A stretch of DNA of 64,000 nucleotides from assembly GCA_021397845.1 (NCBI GenBank), contig CM038040.1, forward strand, positions 45,465,088 to 45,529,087. The letters run 5' to 3'. A program made the translations under genes and the position numbers. This document shows, in pieces, positions 44,901 to 59,200 of this stretch. Under the pieces are notes generated by a model. The model made no database searches. It saw only the letters and a program-made list of their open reading frames with translations, and was not told where the DNA came from. The first letter of the stretch is position 1. Every line of letters begins with the position of its first letter. The stretch is from Areca catechu (taxonomy: Eukaryota > Streptophyta > Magnoliopsida > Arecales > Arecaceae).

Positions 44901-47900
44901 CGGCCTTAATGTATTTTGAATTGGGCCTAGCTATGCTCATTTAATTGTTTACAATCCTTACTAGTAATGGTGAGAGTGGTGATGGTTGCAGGTGGTGAGG
45001 AAGACTGGATGGATTGGGATTTTAGGGATTGCAGTGGCTTTGGGACTATAGTGGCAAGGATGCTGGAGCAGCCAAGGAATTTGGAGGCAGTGGTGGTCCA
45101 GCATTGTATGGTGAATTTGGAGAACAAGATGGTTGGACATTGGTACATATGTTCATAAGAGAAGTGATGGTGATTTTGGTTGGGGAAATTGTGTTGCCAT
45201 GGGAATTGAGGAGAGAGGAGGAGTTATGGAGGTGATCATGATTCTGGGATCTCGGGTTAGGGTTGGGTTTATATAGTTTTGTCATATGTATATGCATATA
45301 TATGCATGTGTCAGGTTGGGTTGGGCTAGGTAAGACTAAGCTATTTTAAGCAAGCTTGGACTAGTGTAGGAGGGCCAGGACTTAATTGGTCTTGAAATTT
45401 AGACTTTGCTAGACCTGACTTGATTGGCTACAAATGGATGCTGAAGCGTGCCTAATGGTTGGACAATTGTGGGTTGGTCTGGCTGCGTATTCCTAGATCA
45501 GTAGTTTGAAAGGGTTTAAAATAAAAAAAATTAAAGTAATACTGGAGATTACCCTTAATAAGAATGATTGGTGACTGATTCGTAAAGCCAAACATAAACC
45601 TTTAATAAGATTCAGATTTGAATATGTACTGTGGTATATGTATGAACATAATTGTGATCGAAGCTGAATGATGTACATTGTTAGCCTTGGTTAGAAATTT
45701 GAAGGTTATATATAGTTTTTATATTGTATCTAGTATCTAAATTCCGATATGTTTATTACACATTTTATAACTTGTTTGTTAACAAAGTTGTTGCATTTGT
45801 ATGTTGCATTGAAAGAGATTGCTGATATAATGTGTTTGATAGGTATGGAGGGAGGAATTGATAATCAAGAACCAGAGTATGAAGAAACTCATGATATTGT
45901 CATATTACCTGACTATGTTACTCTCCCATTTCCATCTGTTGAGCTGCCGGAAAAGGTAGGTACTCTTTTGCTGTTTCAATGAGCATCCTGGTGAAAAACC
46001 ATAAAATATTCTAGACCTAAATTTGTTGTAAATTTGCAGGTTAGGTTGGCTGTTGATTCCATTTTAATTGCTGAAGGTGCTGAACGCAAAGAGCAATTAG
46101 CATCTTGGACTGCTGAGAAAAAGAAAGTCAGTGCCTATGCCATGGACCTGCAACAGATTAGCAATGGTGTTGTTGTTCCTCCATCTGGGTGGAAATGTAG
46201 CAAATGTGACAAGACTGATAACCTCTGGCTGAACTTAACTGATGGAACGATCCTCTGTGGAAGGAGAAACTGGGATGGAAGTGGTGGCAATAACCATGCT
46301 GTCGAGCACTACAAAGAGACAAACTATCCTCTTGCTGTAAAACTTGGAACTGTAACTGCTGATTTGGAAGGAGCAGGTAATGTTTTCACGTGCTGATCAA
46401 ATATTTTGCAAAGATGGCATTAGCATAAGCCATAAGTTTCCTGGTATCATATTCTCAGATGTAGGATGGTTTACACCTTTAATCATGCATGCATTTTGCA
46501 TGACAGTGTTGTGAGTTGCTGCATGCATGCAACATGAAGTTTTCTTGTATGACAGAAATCTGAATCTTGTTTTAGCATTTATTTTTTACTTTAAACTGCC
46601 TTATGCTTCTAAGTTCTATGAAGTAAATTTAGTTTCTTTTTGTTTTGTGTATGTCTTAAATTTGTTGGTCATTTAGTGAATTTAAATTGGACATTATAAT
46701 TGCAACCAGCACTTCTGATTCTTTTTCGGTTTTATAGTCTAGTGAACATGCGATTCGAGATAGCATGCCACTATTATATTCTTTTTGGTTGTTGATTTCT
46801 TTATGAACACAAAATCAATCTTACCTTTTACATTGGAATGGTGCTGAATTTTCAGTTCTTGGGAATTATGTTTTTGAAGTACTAGGTTTAGATGTTTAAA
46901 ACTCATACTTGTTGGATATAATGCTGTTTCCGAGCAAGAGTCTATAGATGGCTTAATTTGTAAGACAGAAGAAACTATTGTTTGTATTAGTTTTATGAAT
47001 TTTCTTTTATAATCTACTGATTGCCATTTTGATTTTTCTCAAGGTTCTGAAATATGAATTTCATGAATTATCCTAATAAATTCTAAAGTTTAAAATTTAG
47101 GATAAGTAGATGTTATAAAATTTGTAGATCTCCATAGCTGGGGTGCACGGAATCTTCTCTTTTATGGGTTTTGAAAGTATTGAAACTATCAAACATTTGG
47201 ACATAAAAAAGCATGATACCTTGTAACACTTTAGAAAGTGGAGTGTCCAACTTACATCAACCAAAAGTGTCAGCTCTTGACACAACTTTTTGGAGTGGGT
47301 TATTAGATGACACTTTATTACAAGTGATGGCACTTACCCATCCAATTCAAGTGCTAGAGTAATTTCCCTATAGAATATTGATTGTTTTGTTTAGTGTTGT
47401 ATTTTTTTTCCCTCCCCCTGGTGTAGTATGACATGAATAAAAGCTTGTTAGGAAAAGTCTCTTCAATCACACTGCTTAGTTTAGTAGCCTAGTTTATATA
47501 CGCGCACGCATATGAATATAATTTTATTTGTAAAATAGAAAATTGCATTAGAAGGAAGCCTCCTGTGAACCTTTTTGGAGGTTGTGGGGTCAGACACTTT
47601 GGGACACCTACATACTTAGCATCATGTCTGATCTATAGCTGTTTAGGTAACACTAATATTTAGGAGAACAAATAATGGTGCGAGTGTTGCAGTTAGAAAA
47701 CGATCCAGTCTTTGCCCAACCTAAATTAGAAAACTTGCTTTTGTTGTTGGGTTTGCACCACAAACCTACTCTTTAATATATTTCTGGGTTGTTTGTTTGG
47801 CAAAAGTACACCAAACTTGATTATGATGCTTAAAAAAATGTAAGGGTTTATCCTGTAAAGGTTTGATCAGAACAAATATTACATAGAGCTATCGTACCCG

Positions 47901-48348
47901 AACTTCTTAAGTGGATGGGTGGGATTCGGATTAGGATAGAACCAACTCCACCTGTCAAGGAGGACCTATCAAATTGTTTCAGTATTTAGGTTTGGTCCTT
48001 AACACCTCAAGTTGACAAAACCCAGCCCAAGTTTCTAGTTTGGGTCAAGTTAGATGCCACCTGCTAGGATAAAACTTGTTATATCTTGAGACACGCAGTT
48101 TGTATTGTAAGCCCCTTCTCATCAACAAAGTCCAGCAACATACCTTCCTCTTTTCCTTTCTTTACCGCCTTATGTCAGCATCTTATTTGATCTAAAGTTT
48201 TGACTAACACTTCATTTGCTAAAACTATAGAACCATTTCTCTGGTTATTTTTTGCAGTACCACAAGGACATGAGGAGGAATCATTATGTGTTATTTATGT
48301 ACTCAAATGTGAAGTCTGTAATAACTTTGGACATATGTGCACCCAAAA

Positions 48349-48392
<44 letters not shown>

Positions 48393-51300
48393 ACAACATG
48401 AAAGCATGCGCACACTCTCATGTGCACGTGTACACTTTTGTCATCATGTTGCTGTATGCAACACTAAAGTAATAATGCTAAAATTTGACAAAAAAAATAG
48501 TGCTAAAGTTTGAATGAGGTATGTTTTCGAGGTTGTTACTAATGGTATCAATTAGTGAGGATATGATATACAAAATTGAGAGATCAGCAACATAAATCTC
48601 ATGGTTGTTGAAGATGCACACTGCAGTTATATTTCTTCTTTTAATAAAAGCCTGTCAACTTGACATCTTGCTGCTAAAGTATATTGTTGTTGGATGATAT
48701 AAGATTATCCATTTCACATGATTTGACCTCCTAGAGAATAAAGTGATTCCATGCTTAAAGGTCTAGAGTCATAAATTTTAGGATTATGAAGCGCTGTCTC
48801 AACACGGATGCATAATTTGAGGAGTTTAATGGTAAGATGTCAAGGATTGATGGAATATAGGATAACATGGTTATCATGACTGATTTGCAACATAAGCAAG
48901 TTGTTTAAGTAGTTAATGCCGAAGTTCCAGCTCAAGGGCTTAAAATAATGGAAGGAAGAGGAGGATGGATTAGATGAAAGGGAGGAAGATTGTGGTGATG
49001 CAAGATGTGCTTTTTGACAGGGTGAGCAACAAAGTAAAATTTGTGATGTTGTCTTATAATGGATGGGATCATTTTTGTTTGTTTTTGCTGTACCTATATA
49101 TATATATATATATATATATTATATGAATGTTGAGACTAAAAAAATATTTTTGAACTTCATTGTTATTCTGGATCTTTTTAAAGGAAATTTGTGGTGTTGG
49201 TTTTTGTGTCCTATTTTCAGTAAGAGAAAAGCTGTGTGGAGGTCCTATCTGAGGTATATATTGGGCTGGGTAAGTCTTTTAGTAGTCAGGTCTTGGTTTT
49301 GAAAAGTCTTGGGTGTCTTTCTATTTGGGTTCCATCGGAACCCAAATTTTACAATTTGGAAAATGTTCTAGGCCCCTTTCTGGGAGAGTGGTTATTTAGT
49401 TATTAAGAGTCCCTTGGAGACTTCAATTAGATAATATGGAGAGCAAGTGGTTTTGTTAATTGAATACAGATTGTTGAAGTATTAGACATGTGAAAGAGAT
49501 AAAAACACAGTGAGGTTTAGCTTCTCTACCTTGTATGTACCATTTCTCAATTTCTTTGCCTTACTCTCTTTGTTCTCTCAAACTTTCTTCTCACTCTCTA
49601 TCCGTTCTTGAACATTGTACTCTTATTTAGTTGCTGCAGTCTACTTATTTTATGACTCTAACCTGAGTACAGGTGTACAATAAATTATTAGAACAACATT
49701 AAGTTTCAAGTCTTGCAAAAATCTTAGATTTTAGAAGCTGCTAAACTTGAGACTCAACCCTAGATAGAATATATATATATTTTTAATCTCTACAGTCTTT
49801 CTCTGATCAATGTCATGTCACTCTTTGCTGAAACTATTCGCTGCAACTTAATTTTTGTTTGCATGTGAACTACTAACCTTTATTGCACCTCTGATCAACC
49901 CTAGATTCCTCAGGACTCATACTTCTCATGACAACCTAATAATAATTTTTAAAATTACAAGGAAAGGATTCTCTATCTTGTTTCTTACAAGATAACTTGT
50001 TGATAGATTGCCCTAACCCAACCCTGAGATTCTTAGTCTATCCTTTAGTGCTATATCATACTATTAATTTTTTTTTTTTGAGTAGCACAAAATTAAACTC
50101 TGGCAAGGGTTTTAGGTCAGGTTGCAGTATCATTAGCAGCAAAAGGGCACAAAATCATTCTATTGAATAATATTATAGTCAGTGAATGACACCTAGTTGA
50201 ATATTTTTTCTCAAACAGACAGGGAATCCCCTACCCTTGCCTTCACATGCACTACTTGCAAATGTACAAGTTGTGATTGAATGTGTATAGATATAGGTTA
50301 ATTGCATCGTCAAAACTCAATATCAAATTAAATGTAATTTAATATTGAATGATTTAACTTAATATTTAGTGGCATGAGACTGGAAGACCGATAAATTATC
50401 TTCTTCCATTCATAAACAGATGAATTAACCTATCATAAGCTTATTTTTGTATCATGTGTTACTTATATCAAATTATTATGGCAGCTCAGATGTTTTCTCT
50501 TACCCGGAGGATGATGGTGTTGAGGATCCTTTATTGGCTCAACACTTGGCATTTTTTGGCATCAACTTTTCATCACTGCAAAAGGTTGGTTAAGTGTCTG
50601 CACAGCAAGAATTTATTTATTTATTAATTTATTTTGTGCTGAATTAAGCTATCTAATACTTGCTTAGCTTTCTTCATGCCTTCTAGACTCTTGCTATATG
50701 AAAAAGACCATGTAAACATGCTATTCTATAGAACAATGAAAACTGGTGTTTTACCTATCCATACTGAAATTGGTATTTGAACACCTGCTGTTTTTTATTA
50801 TTCTTGTATATCTCACACATGAACATCATGTTTATATAATTTTTTGAAACATTGCCATTATTTTTAAGCTTGTAAACCAAGCTGAAAAATCCTTTCTAAT
50901 CTTGTCTATTTTCTTAATTATTTCATCGTCACCATGTTTTTTCATACTTTTTTTTGACATATTGGAGTGGGAATAGCAGTTCTCAAAAAGGACCAATTAG
51001 GACATATCATTTGTGGTGACATGGTCTTGAATTACTTGCTCTAGCCATACCTCTAGGAGATGGGCCTTGAACTCTTTTTAAGGATAGAAAAGAGGGTAAG
51101 GGGACCTGCATTTTAAAAGGTGGCTGCGGTATATGGGTGGTTAAGGGAGCATGCAGCGCATATATGGTATGCAGGCTGCATATGCAGGTGCTTAGCAGTA
51201 CTATTTTTGAACTGTTCAACAATAAAGACATATAAAAACAACAATAGTGATGGTATTTTTTTTTTTTTTTTTTGAAAGCAATAGCAAAATTAGTAATGGT

Positions 51301-54300
51301 AAACTAACAGTCAGTGCTAGGTTCGGCAAAAGGACTAGAAAAGAGTAACCAGTTATGCCCATCTGGCCAATCCTTGCTAGTCAAACAAGCCTTTTATAGT
51401 CTTGTTTGGGTTCCTTTGATGCCATTCATTGATTATTATCTGATTGCATTAGGATTTGCTATGTTGATTTTTTAAGGAACTGTTTTAGGTGTTCTTTTGA
51501 TGTGTCAATTTGGCTGCAATTAGGTGCCCAATAGGTGTCCATCTATTTTTAATTAAGAGTCCTGGTAGGATCAAATTGTGGGGTTCTCTTATAGTTGATA
51601 AGTCCACCTAAATTAACAGGTTTCTGCTGATTCCTTTTTATTTTAGGAGTCCTCACAGATTTGGAAAGAGGGATCTGTCCAGAACTTGTGGCATATGAGC
51701 ATAGAAGGACAAATATGCATGCATATGAGCATACACTAGGTACACTTGCATGTCCCTACAATCCTCAAGGCTAAAAATTAGTTGATGAACGATAGCTGAT
51801 TAGCTGGACTAGTCTTTGAGTTTGTGGGTTTTGCCTTTTACGTGAATTGGATTTCTTCAACCTTATCATTAAGTGCTTCACTTTTGTTCTACATGTCACC
51901 AACCACTCATTAAGTCTGATCTACGTTAGTATGTGACCTTATTTTTTTGTTGATTTGCTGACATTTAAGAAGACCATTCTGAAGTGATGCACCTGGAATT
52001 ATGCTGGACCATAATATCTCTGAGACATGAAATGCATCACCAAGATGTAATTGTATTATTTATTTTGTTTAATCATGGGAAAGTGATTTCTATAAGATTT
52101 GTTAATTAGGAATTTTTGTTTGATGTGATATCTCTAGTACATACAAAGGCAGCACTGATGTGTGGTGAAAGCTTATTGCAAAGATATTGAGCAGCTATTG
52201 CCAGTTACATTTATAGTTGAAAGCTAGGCATGCATGATCTTTATTATCGTGGACTCACTTCATGATATATTACCAAAAGATGCATAGCCATTCTTGGTGA
52301 TAATAAACCTCATTATTGCAGACTGAAATGACAACTGCTGAAAGAGAATTGGACCAGAACATAAATTTTGACTGGAATCGAATACAGGAAAGTGGACAGG
52401 AAGTTGAACCCTTGTTTGGACCAGGTTATACTGGGCTTGTCAATCTTGGGAATAGGTAATCAGATGAGAGGGATTGAACATGTACTCTTCTTTCAAAATT
52501 TAATGTAATTGCTTTCTTTTAATTTTTGCTAGCTGCTATATGGCATCGACCATGCAAGTGGTTTTCTCAACTCGTTCTTTCATTTCACGGTAAGTAGGCA
52601 TAATACTACTCATGGAAGAGTTGTCAACTCTGTAGCACTCTTTTAATTCTTTTTTGATTTTGATGCCTCTTATCCTTTCAGATATTATGAGAAACAGAGT
52701 TTGAAAATGGCATTTGAGATGGCTCCTGCTGATCCAACACTAGACTTGAATACACAGTTGTAAGTGAATGCTTAACTGATACTTTTAAGAAAGTAGTCTT
52801 AAATGAAAATGTTATTTGTTATCTATCATTACAAATTTAGGATTGCGTGCTTCTTATAAATAGCACTGTGGCTAATTCTTCTGTGACTAATCTTAGTAGT
52901 TAGATCTATGTTAATATTTGTCGAGTCTATGCAAAAGCTAACACTGTGTCATATCATATTTGATTGATAATGTGACAAATAATAGAGTAAGACATTAAAT
53001 GATTAATTTTGGCTGGTACAGTTTGCCATTACTGACTGCTTGATAATTTAGATATTGCCTTTTCCAGTTGTGGGGGTAAAACTTGGGGGGGGGGGGGGTT
53101 TCATCTGGCTAGTTCCACACTGAAATATGCTGAAACAGAAGGAAAAGATGTCTTAAAGTTACAAAGTGAGAAATGTTAGGGTAATGTTAACAACCTGATA
53201 TATATTGTCATGCACATACAAAAAATGAATAGCTTTAAGGTTCTATAAAAATGCTTTGCTAATTTTTGACTGTAATACAATTTATGCATACTCTAATTTT
53301 CTGGTCTCTGTTCTCATGAAATGAGTTTAGATGCTTTGAAATATATAGTATTTTCTGAATGCTAAAAAAATTCTACTAGTTTTTTTTTTTCAATTGTGGA
53401 TACTAATAGTAATAGGTACATATCAAGTTAAAATTACCCTGATGATATTATTCCGTTTTACATTTTTGACCATGTGAAGTTTTCTGCCAAAACCATATGT
53501 TTCAGATGAAATCAAATAACATTTAAAACTGGAGCTGATACCAGTTTATACTTGCTGATAGATTAAAAAGTTAAAAATTCTGATCACCACATAAATAAGT
53601 AAAAAATTCTGCTCACCACAAAAGAAGTAGAAATGCTTGTGGCAGTGTTCCATTTTGGCCTACTTATACCACGGCTTGTTCAGTGGTGCGTTCTATTATA
53701 TCAGTCTCAGTATAATTGTAATGGGAAAGCTCTTCAGGAGCTGCAATACATATGTTTTTTGCAATTGATTTTGTTTTTGTTGTTTTGATGCTAGCCTTGT
53801 TTTCCTTATCTTTGTTTGGTATTTGAGTCTAAGTCATTCAGAAGTTGTTCCATTTGGCATCGTTGTCTTAATTTTTCTTCTTGAGTAAATGGATTTTGTT
53901 TGACATAGGACTAAACTGGCATATGGTTTGCTGTCTGGTAAATACTCTTTTCCGGCTCAAGAGGTACATTAAAGATTTTCTTGCATAATTTTCTTATCCC
54001 TTGTCGGAGTGTAATGATTTGTTGTTTATCAACCAGATGGATGAAGTTGGAAATTGTAATACCACAACCTCAAGTGCTGTAAGTTCTCCTGGTGTACTTT
54101 TTGACCTTTAGCTGAGTCTCGAACTGCGCTAGTGGTATTGCAGATTTTATATGTTGGTAAGAATGGTATAACCTTAATAAGAAACTAAATGTTCACAAAA
54201 TCTGTTGAGTCATAATTTGCTTTTGATTCTTTACCTTAAATTGCTTGACCATAGATACCTTAGACTTATAGACTTTTTCAGAATGAAGTGTTATCAGTGA

Positions 54301-56206
54301 TACCACACAACATCGAACATAAGACTGATAGCATGTAAACACTAGGTTTAACCTATCAAAGAAATATTTCATGAGATGCCACCAGAAACAGGAAGAATAC
54401 GTGTAAGCACAAGGTTTAACCTTTCAATGCAGATTGCTGTTTGTCGTCAAATCAAATAAATAATATTTACAAAATGGATTCCAAATGGTAAAGATCTGAT
54501 GCTAAACTTTTATCATGACTTGGCACTTGGACTGCTCAACAGTTGCAGCAATTATTTTTCCTCCTTCCCCTAATGCTATTCATAAATGGCATACATTGTC
54601 AAAGTTGAGAGGGTTTTGGAGATCATATAGTATGATTTGAGTAATTAGCATATAAATTTATATACATGAGGCATGTAGATTGGAAAGTTAATGATTCTTG
54701 AATTATATGTATTTATTCATGACATTGTCACCGCTTTTGTTCACTGAGAAAGACATATTTGATCTGACTTCACAATTTGAAAAGTCTGGTGGTGGAGGCA
54801 ATGAAAAGTCACTTTTAGCTATTTTAAAATTTGAAATGTTTGTGGAACAGTTAAATACACTGCATATTGCTATTCTGGCCAGCTTCATTATCATGCTGAT
54901 ACTTAAATGTTTATTTTTCATCTTTTCCATTTCAGAAGCAAGAAGGGATTCCTCCTCGTATGTTTAAAACAGTTATTGCTGCTAATCATCCCGAGTTTTC
55001 TAGTATGAGGCAACAGGTAATGGTAACCTAGAGACTAATGGACATGCAAGTGACTTGATGCATATTTACATGGTTTTTTAGCTTAAGCATCAAAGTTTAA
55101 ATTTCCTCTTCCATTTCAACCAATAATAATATAGACAAATTGAGAAAGCACTTCAACTTGGCCCATGATTCTGGAAAGCTGATTAAAGAGTCTTCTGTTA
55201 ATGCAAGCCATCCAGAGCATATCCTATCTGGAAAAGAAAAATGAAGCTGCAAGGATTTTCATATATTAGAAATATTACATAAAAATCTTCTTTATTCCAT
55301 CTACGATCACTCTAGTGCCTTATGAAGTGGAAGCATAGCTGAATAGTAGCCAACCTTATGCAGAATCAGACTTTGCTCAAGATGATTTATCATTCATTTT
55401 TTGAAGAATGTTATCACCAGCTTTGTCCTAGATTTATTTGGACCTTAATACCCTTCCAAGTCTTCCATTCTGGAAGTTGCCATTTTAACTTTGGTTCAAG
55501 AATTTGCACGTCCATTTTATGGATTAGTACCATGGAAGAAACTAGAAAAGAAACTTTTTTAAAATTAATTTTGTTCAAGGTTCACTATGCCGGAGCAGAT
55601 CCTTGCGCTGGTTGGTGGCGGTGTGGTTTGGTGCACCCTTGTACCGTTCCTAATCAAGCTCGAATTGACATGGCAAAGAAAGTGGGAGAAGGAGAATTAG
55701 AGAGAGGAAGAGAGAGAGATGTTGGTGGTGGCTGCTGAAGGGCCGTGGAGGCCCTTGGATGATCGGAGGAGTGGGGAACTTTGAATGGACTGAATCAAGA
55801 AAGGAAAGGGGGGAGAGAGAGAGAGGGGTTGGGTGGGGAGGGAAGGAGAGGGAGACTACAGAAATGGTGGCAGCTGCCGAAGGCCTACAGAGGCTCTCGG
55901 ATGAGCAATCGAGTGAAGAACTCCGAATGGACCGAGTCGAGAGAGGAGAGAGGAGATAGAGGGAGAGGAGGGAAGGAGAGGGCGGGGTTGCTAGCGGAGG
56001 CTGTCGGAGGGCTGCAGAGCCTGGATCCTCCTCACTGTCCCTATTTCAATTGTGAATTTGTGATTTTATTTGTTTATTTATTTTTTGCCATCTAACAGTG
56101 AAGTCAGCAAATTTACTGTCAACTTCACTGTGGGTCAGTAAAAAAAAGAAGAAGAGATTATTAGGTGAAGTTAGCACCCAACATCCATCCTCCCCACCCA
56201 CCCCCG

Positions 56207-56239
<33 letters not shown>

Positions 56240-59200
56240 AGAAGAAGAAGAAGAGGCCCTCCGGCAGCATTTAGAGCCTTTGATGGGTCTTTCTCCCTCT
56301 TCCCTCTCCTTTTCTTGCTCTCTATTTTCCTTCACTCACTCTCTCTCTCTCCTTCTCTTCCTTTCCCTCCCCTCTTTATCAGCCCTTTGATGGCCTTTGA
56401 GGGTCTCTCTCCCTCTCTCTCTTTCCCTTCCCTTATCTCTCTTTCTTTTTTTCCTTTGGTGTTCCGAATTTCATGCTGGAGCCGTATTGGTAGGCCACCG
56501 GTATGGTTCGGCATGTCTTGAACCTACCGGTTCAGGTCGGTTTGGCAAACCTGATTTTGATTGTAAATTATGATATACTATTCTTTTGTATTGGTTCTGA
56601 TGGCTTCATCACAGCTTTTGAATTTTGAGCTTTAAAAGAAAACAACCTTTTTATTCAATATGGCAACTAATAGCTTCTATTACAGATTATAACAAAATTA
56701 ACCAGCTGTTTGCTAAAGAGACTTTTTAATGTGCTGAAAAGAAAAAGGAACTGACTAACAAAAAAATGTTCTCTATGTTACAAAGGTAAAATGATTCAAT
56801 TAAAGTAAATAAAATTCAGTGACTTAAAAAAAGGGGAAAAAAAATCCTAATCCAAAAGCAGTCCTACATAGGTCTTTTAGACTTATACTCAACTTGGACA
56901 GGATTTGAAAACTGCTCTTGTGAAATAACTGCAATCAAAATCGACCCACAAATTGCAACATAAATAAGTAAATAACCAAATTAATAAGTCTGGATCAAAT
57001 AAACAATTAAGTCTGAGAGTTAAAAGAGCAGTCCCACTTCACTTAATGTTTCTCATGATGGCTTCCCAAGAGAAACGTGAACACCAGTCCTTAGGGACCT
57101 TAAACATTGACCATGCTAAGCATCCCATCAAGGCTAGTCCTGAGAGCAGCAGGTTATGTCAGACTACTGACTATAAAATTTTCCTTGTTTGGGAATCCAG
57201 ATATTGACATTTACCAGGCATCCCACCATGAAGATAAATTTTTAAACTGGTGGAGATAAACTCTTGGTCTTTAATGCTTCTCCCACTGGTCCAATCTGTA
57301 TTCTGCTGTATTTTCTATTGCCTTGTGGTACTAGAGGTCCCCCTTGTGCAGCTGAATTTCAAGCACTTGCATTGTCTTTTTTTCCCTTTTTTAGTCTGAT
57401 AGTATATCAATAAAAACTAGTTCATTAATCTGTGACATTTCTGCTCTGCTCGTTGACCAGTGCTCCTGAATATATGGTTGAATATCTTGGACTAACAATG
57501 TTTACTTATCCCATCTTTTTTGTACATAAGTAATATGGTTGCTTCCCTCATATATATTTTCCATCTGAATGGGTATCTACAACCATTTCCTTACATTGGG
57601 TTGCTTTTTAGGATGCCTTGGAGTTTTTTCAACATTTGCTTGACCAAGTTGAACAGGCCAATGCTGAAAAACCTGAATCTGAACCCTCGAGGAGTTTTAA
57701 GTTTATTGTTGAGGAGCGGCTGCAATGTCCATCTGGAAAAGTTGCTTATAATAAAAGAACTGACAACATTCTTTCTCTGAATATACCATTACATGAAGCT
57801 ACGAATAAAGGTATTTGCTGGGAAGCTAAAGTTTTTTTTGAGATCCATCACTAAGGTTGGATCCTAATTTTTTTCATTTAAATAAATAATTCAGATCAGC
57901 TCGAAGCATTTCACAAGATGAAAACCGAAAGGAACTTGGAAGGGAAGGGAATGTAAGCTACAAATGCACATTACATATGCCACATGTTGACTTTCACCTG
58001 TACCTTTCATTTTTCAAATATTGTAATGAAAAGTTTTGGTTTTATCAGAGCTAATGATGAAAATGCACGACCAAGAGTGCCCCTGGAGGCATGCCTAGCA
58101 AGTTTCTCAGCTCCTGAGGAGGTGCATGGTTTTTATAGCACTGCATTAAATGCTAAGACAACAGCGATGAAGTAAGTGGAAATTTTTATGTAAGAGAGCT
58201 GGTGAATAGTGTATTTGCTGTTATGATTTTCTCAAAATATGTTTTGTTATTCTTTTGGCTATCTATGCATGATAATGAGTAGTACTCTTGGAAGCTTGCA
58301 TAGCAAGTTTTTCGGCTTCTGTATTTTGGGTGGTTGATAATCTGAGTGACAACATATATAGTATGGTTTCCTTGACCTCCATCCTTGGTGCCAACTGTTT
58401 CAGGCCAATAGAGTTACGTAACCCTATTAACTTAATATCAACACATTTTATTTCATTCCAGGTGCAGACACTTGTTTGTAGTAAAGAACACATAGAGCTG
58501 ACGTATACCCTGGTGACATGGACTCCTGAGTTAATGAATACCCCAGTGACATTGACTCATGAGTCATTGAGATCGATGTTGGTAATTGGCAATCAACATG
58601 GCCTTGTATTCTAAATGGGGGAAGCTATGATTTTTTGGTTTGGTGTGTCTTACTAAGTCTCTTACATTCAGATGTCGAGTCAAGTAATAGATAGCTAGTA
58701 AGATAATTTTGTTTCATCTAATTGATAGATGTGCAGTGAACATTCCATTTCCTGATTTACTTTTGCATACAGGTACACTTTTGAAGAATGCCAGAAAAAA
58801 TAGCAGTTAACAGCCACCTGCCCTGGGCAGGGCTGCCCTTGTGCTTGCCAAGATGTTCTTTTACTAGATAACATATTAGATATAGCTCAGATATTTTAAC
58901 AATTGGGACTATCTAAAGCTTTAATCTTTAGAACAATTGATGAAGCTTTGCCTTCATGGTTTTGCAGGACTGCTGGTTTGGCTACATTCCCTGATTACCT
59001 GGTACTGCATATGCGTAAATTTGTGATGGAGGAAGGCTGGGTACCAAAGAAACTTGGTATTTCTCTCTTTCAGTGTTTGTACCTTCTTCTTTTTTTTTTT
59101 TTCGAAAATATTTTAAAATTTTATCTTGCAATTTTGGTGCTTTATTTTTTTGTCTTATTTATTGTTCAATGCTTGTGTTTCAGGTGTATACATAGATGTG

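Larger units (their letters stand above)
42335..45842 (+). other. UBP14 intron 2 (3.5 kb)
   Basis: AT-rich. It holds the hAT-like element and nested MITE at 43.7-45.0 kb. ORFs at 44551-44823 and around 44.97-45.3 kb have no recognisable domain. No other feature. Confidence 0.7.
46377..50489 (+). other. UBP14 intron 4 (4.1 kb)
   Basis: AT-rich intron with no recognisable gene. It contains the microsatellites at 48.34 and 49.09 kb. An ORF at 48200-48472 exists only because of the CT/CA repeat. Confidence 0.7.
55017..57611 (+). other. UBP14 intron 11 (2.6 kb)
   Basis: Contains the fourth dispersed repeat copy (55.57-56.56 kb). The rest is AT-rich with no gene seen. Confidence 0.7.

Noticed and set aside
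55358..55738. 126-codon plus-strand ORF in UBP14 intron 11 considered as an alternative exon
   Set aside because: It does not fit between the DALEFF exon and the SMRQQ exon, and it runs into the dispersed repeat.
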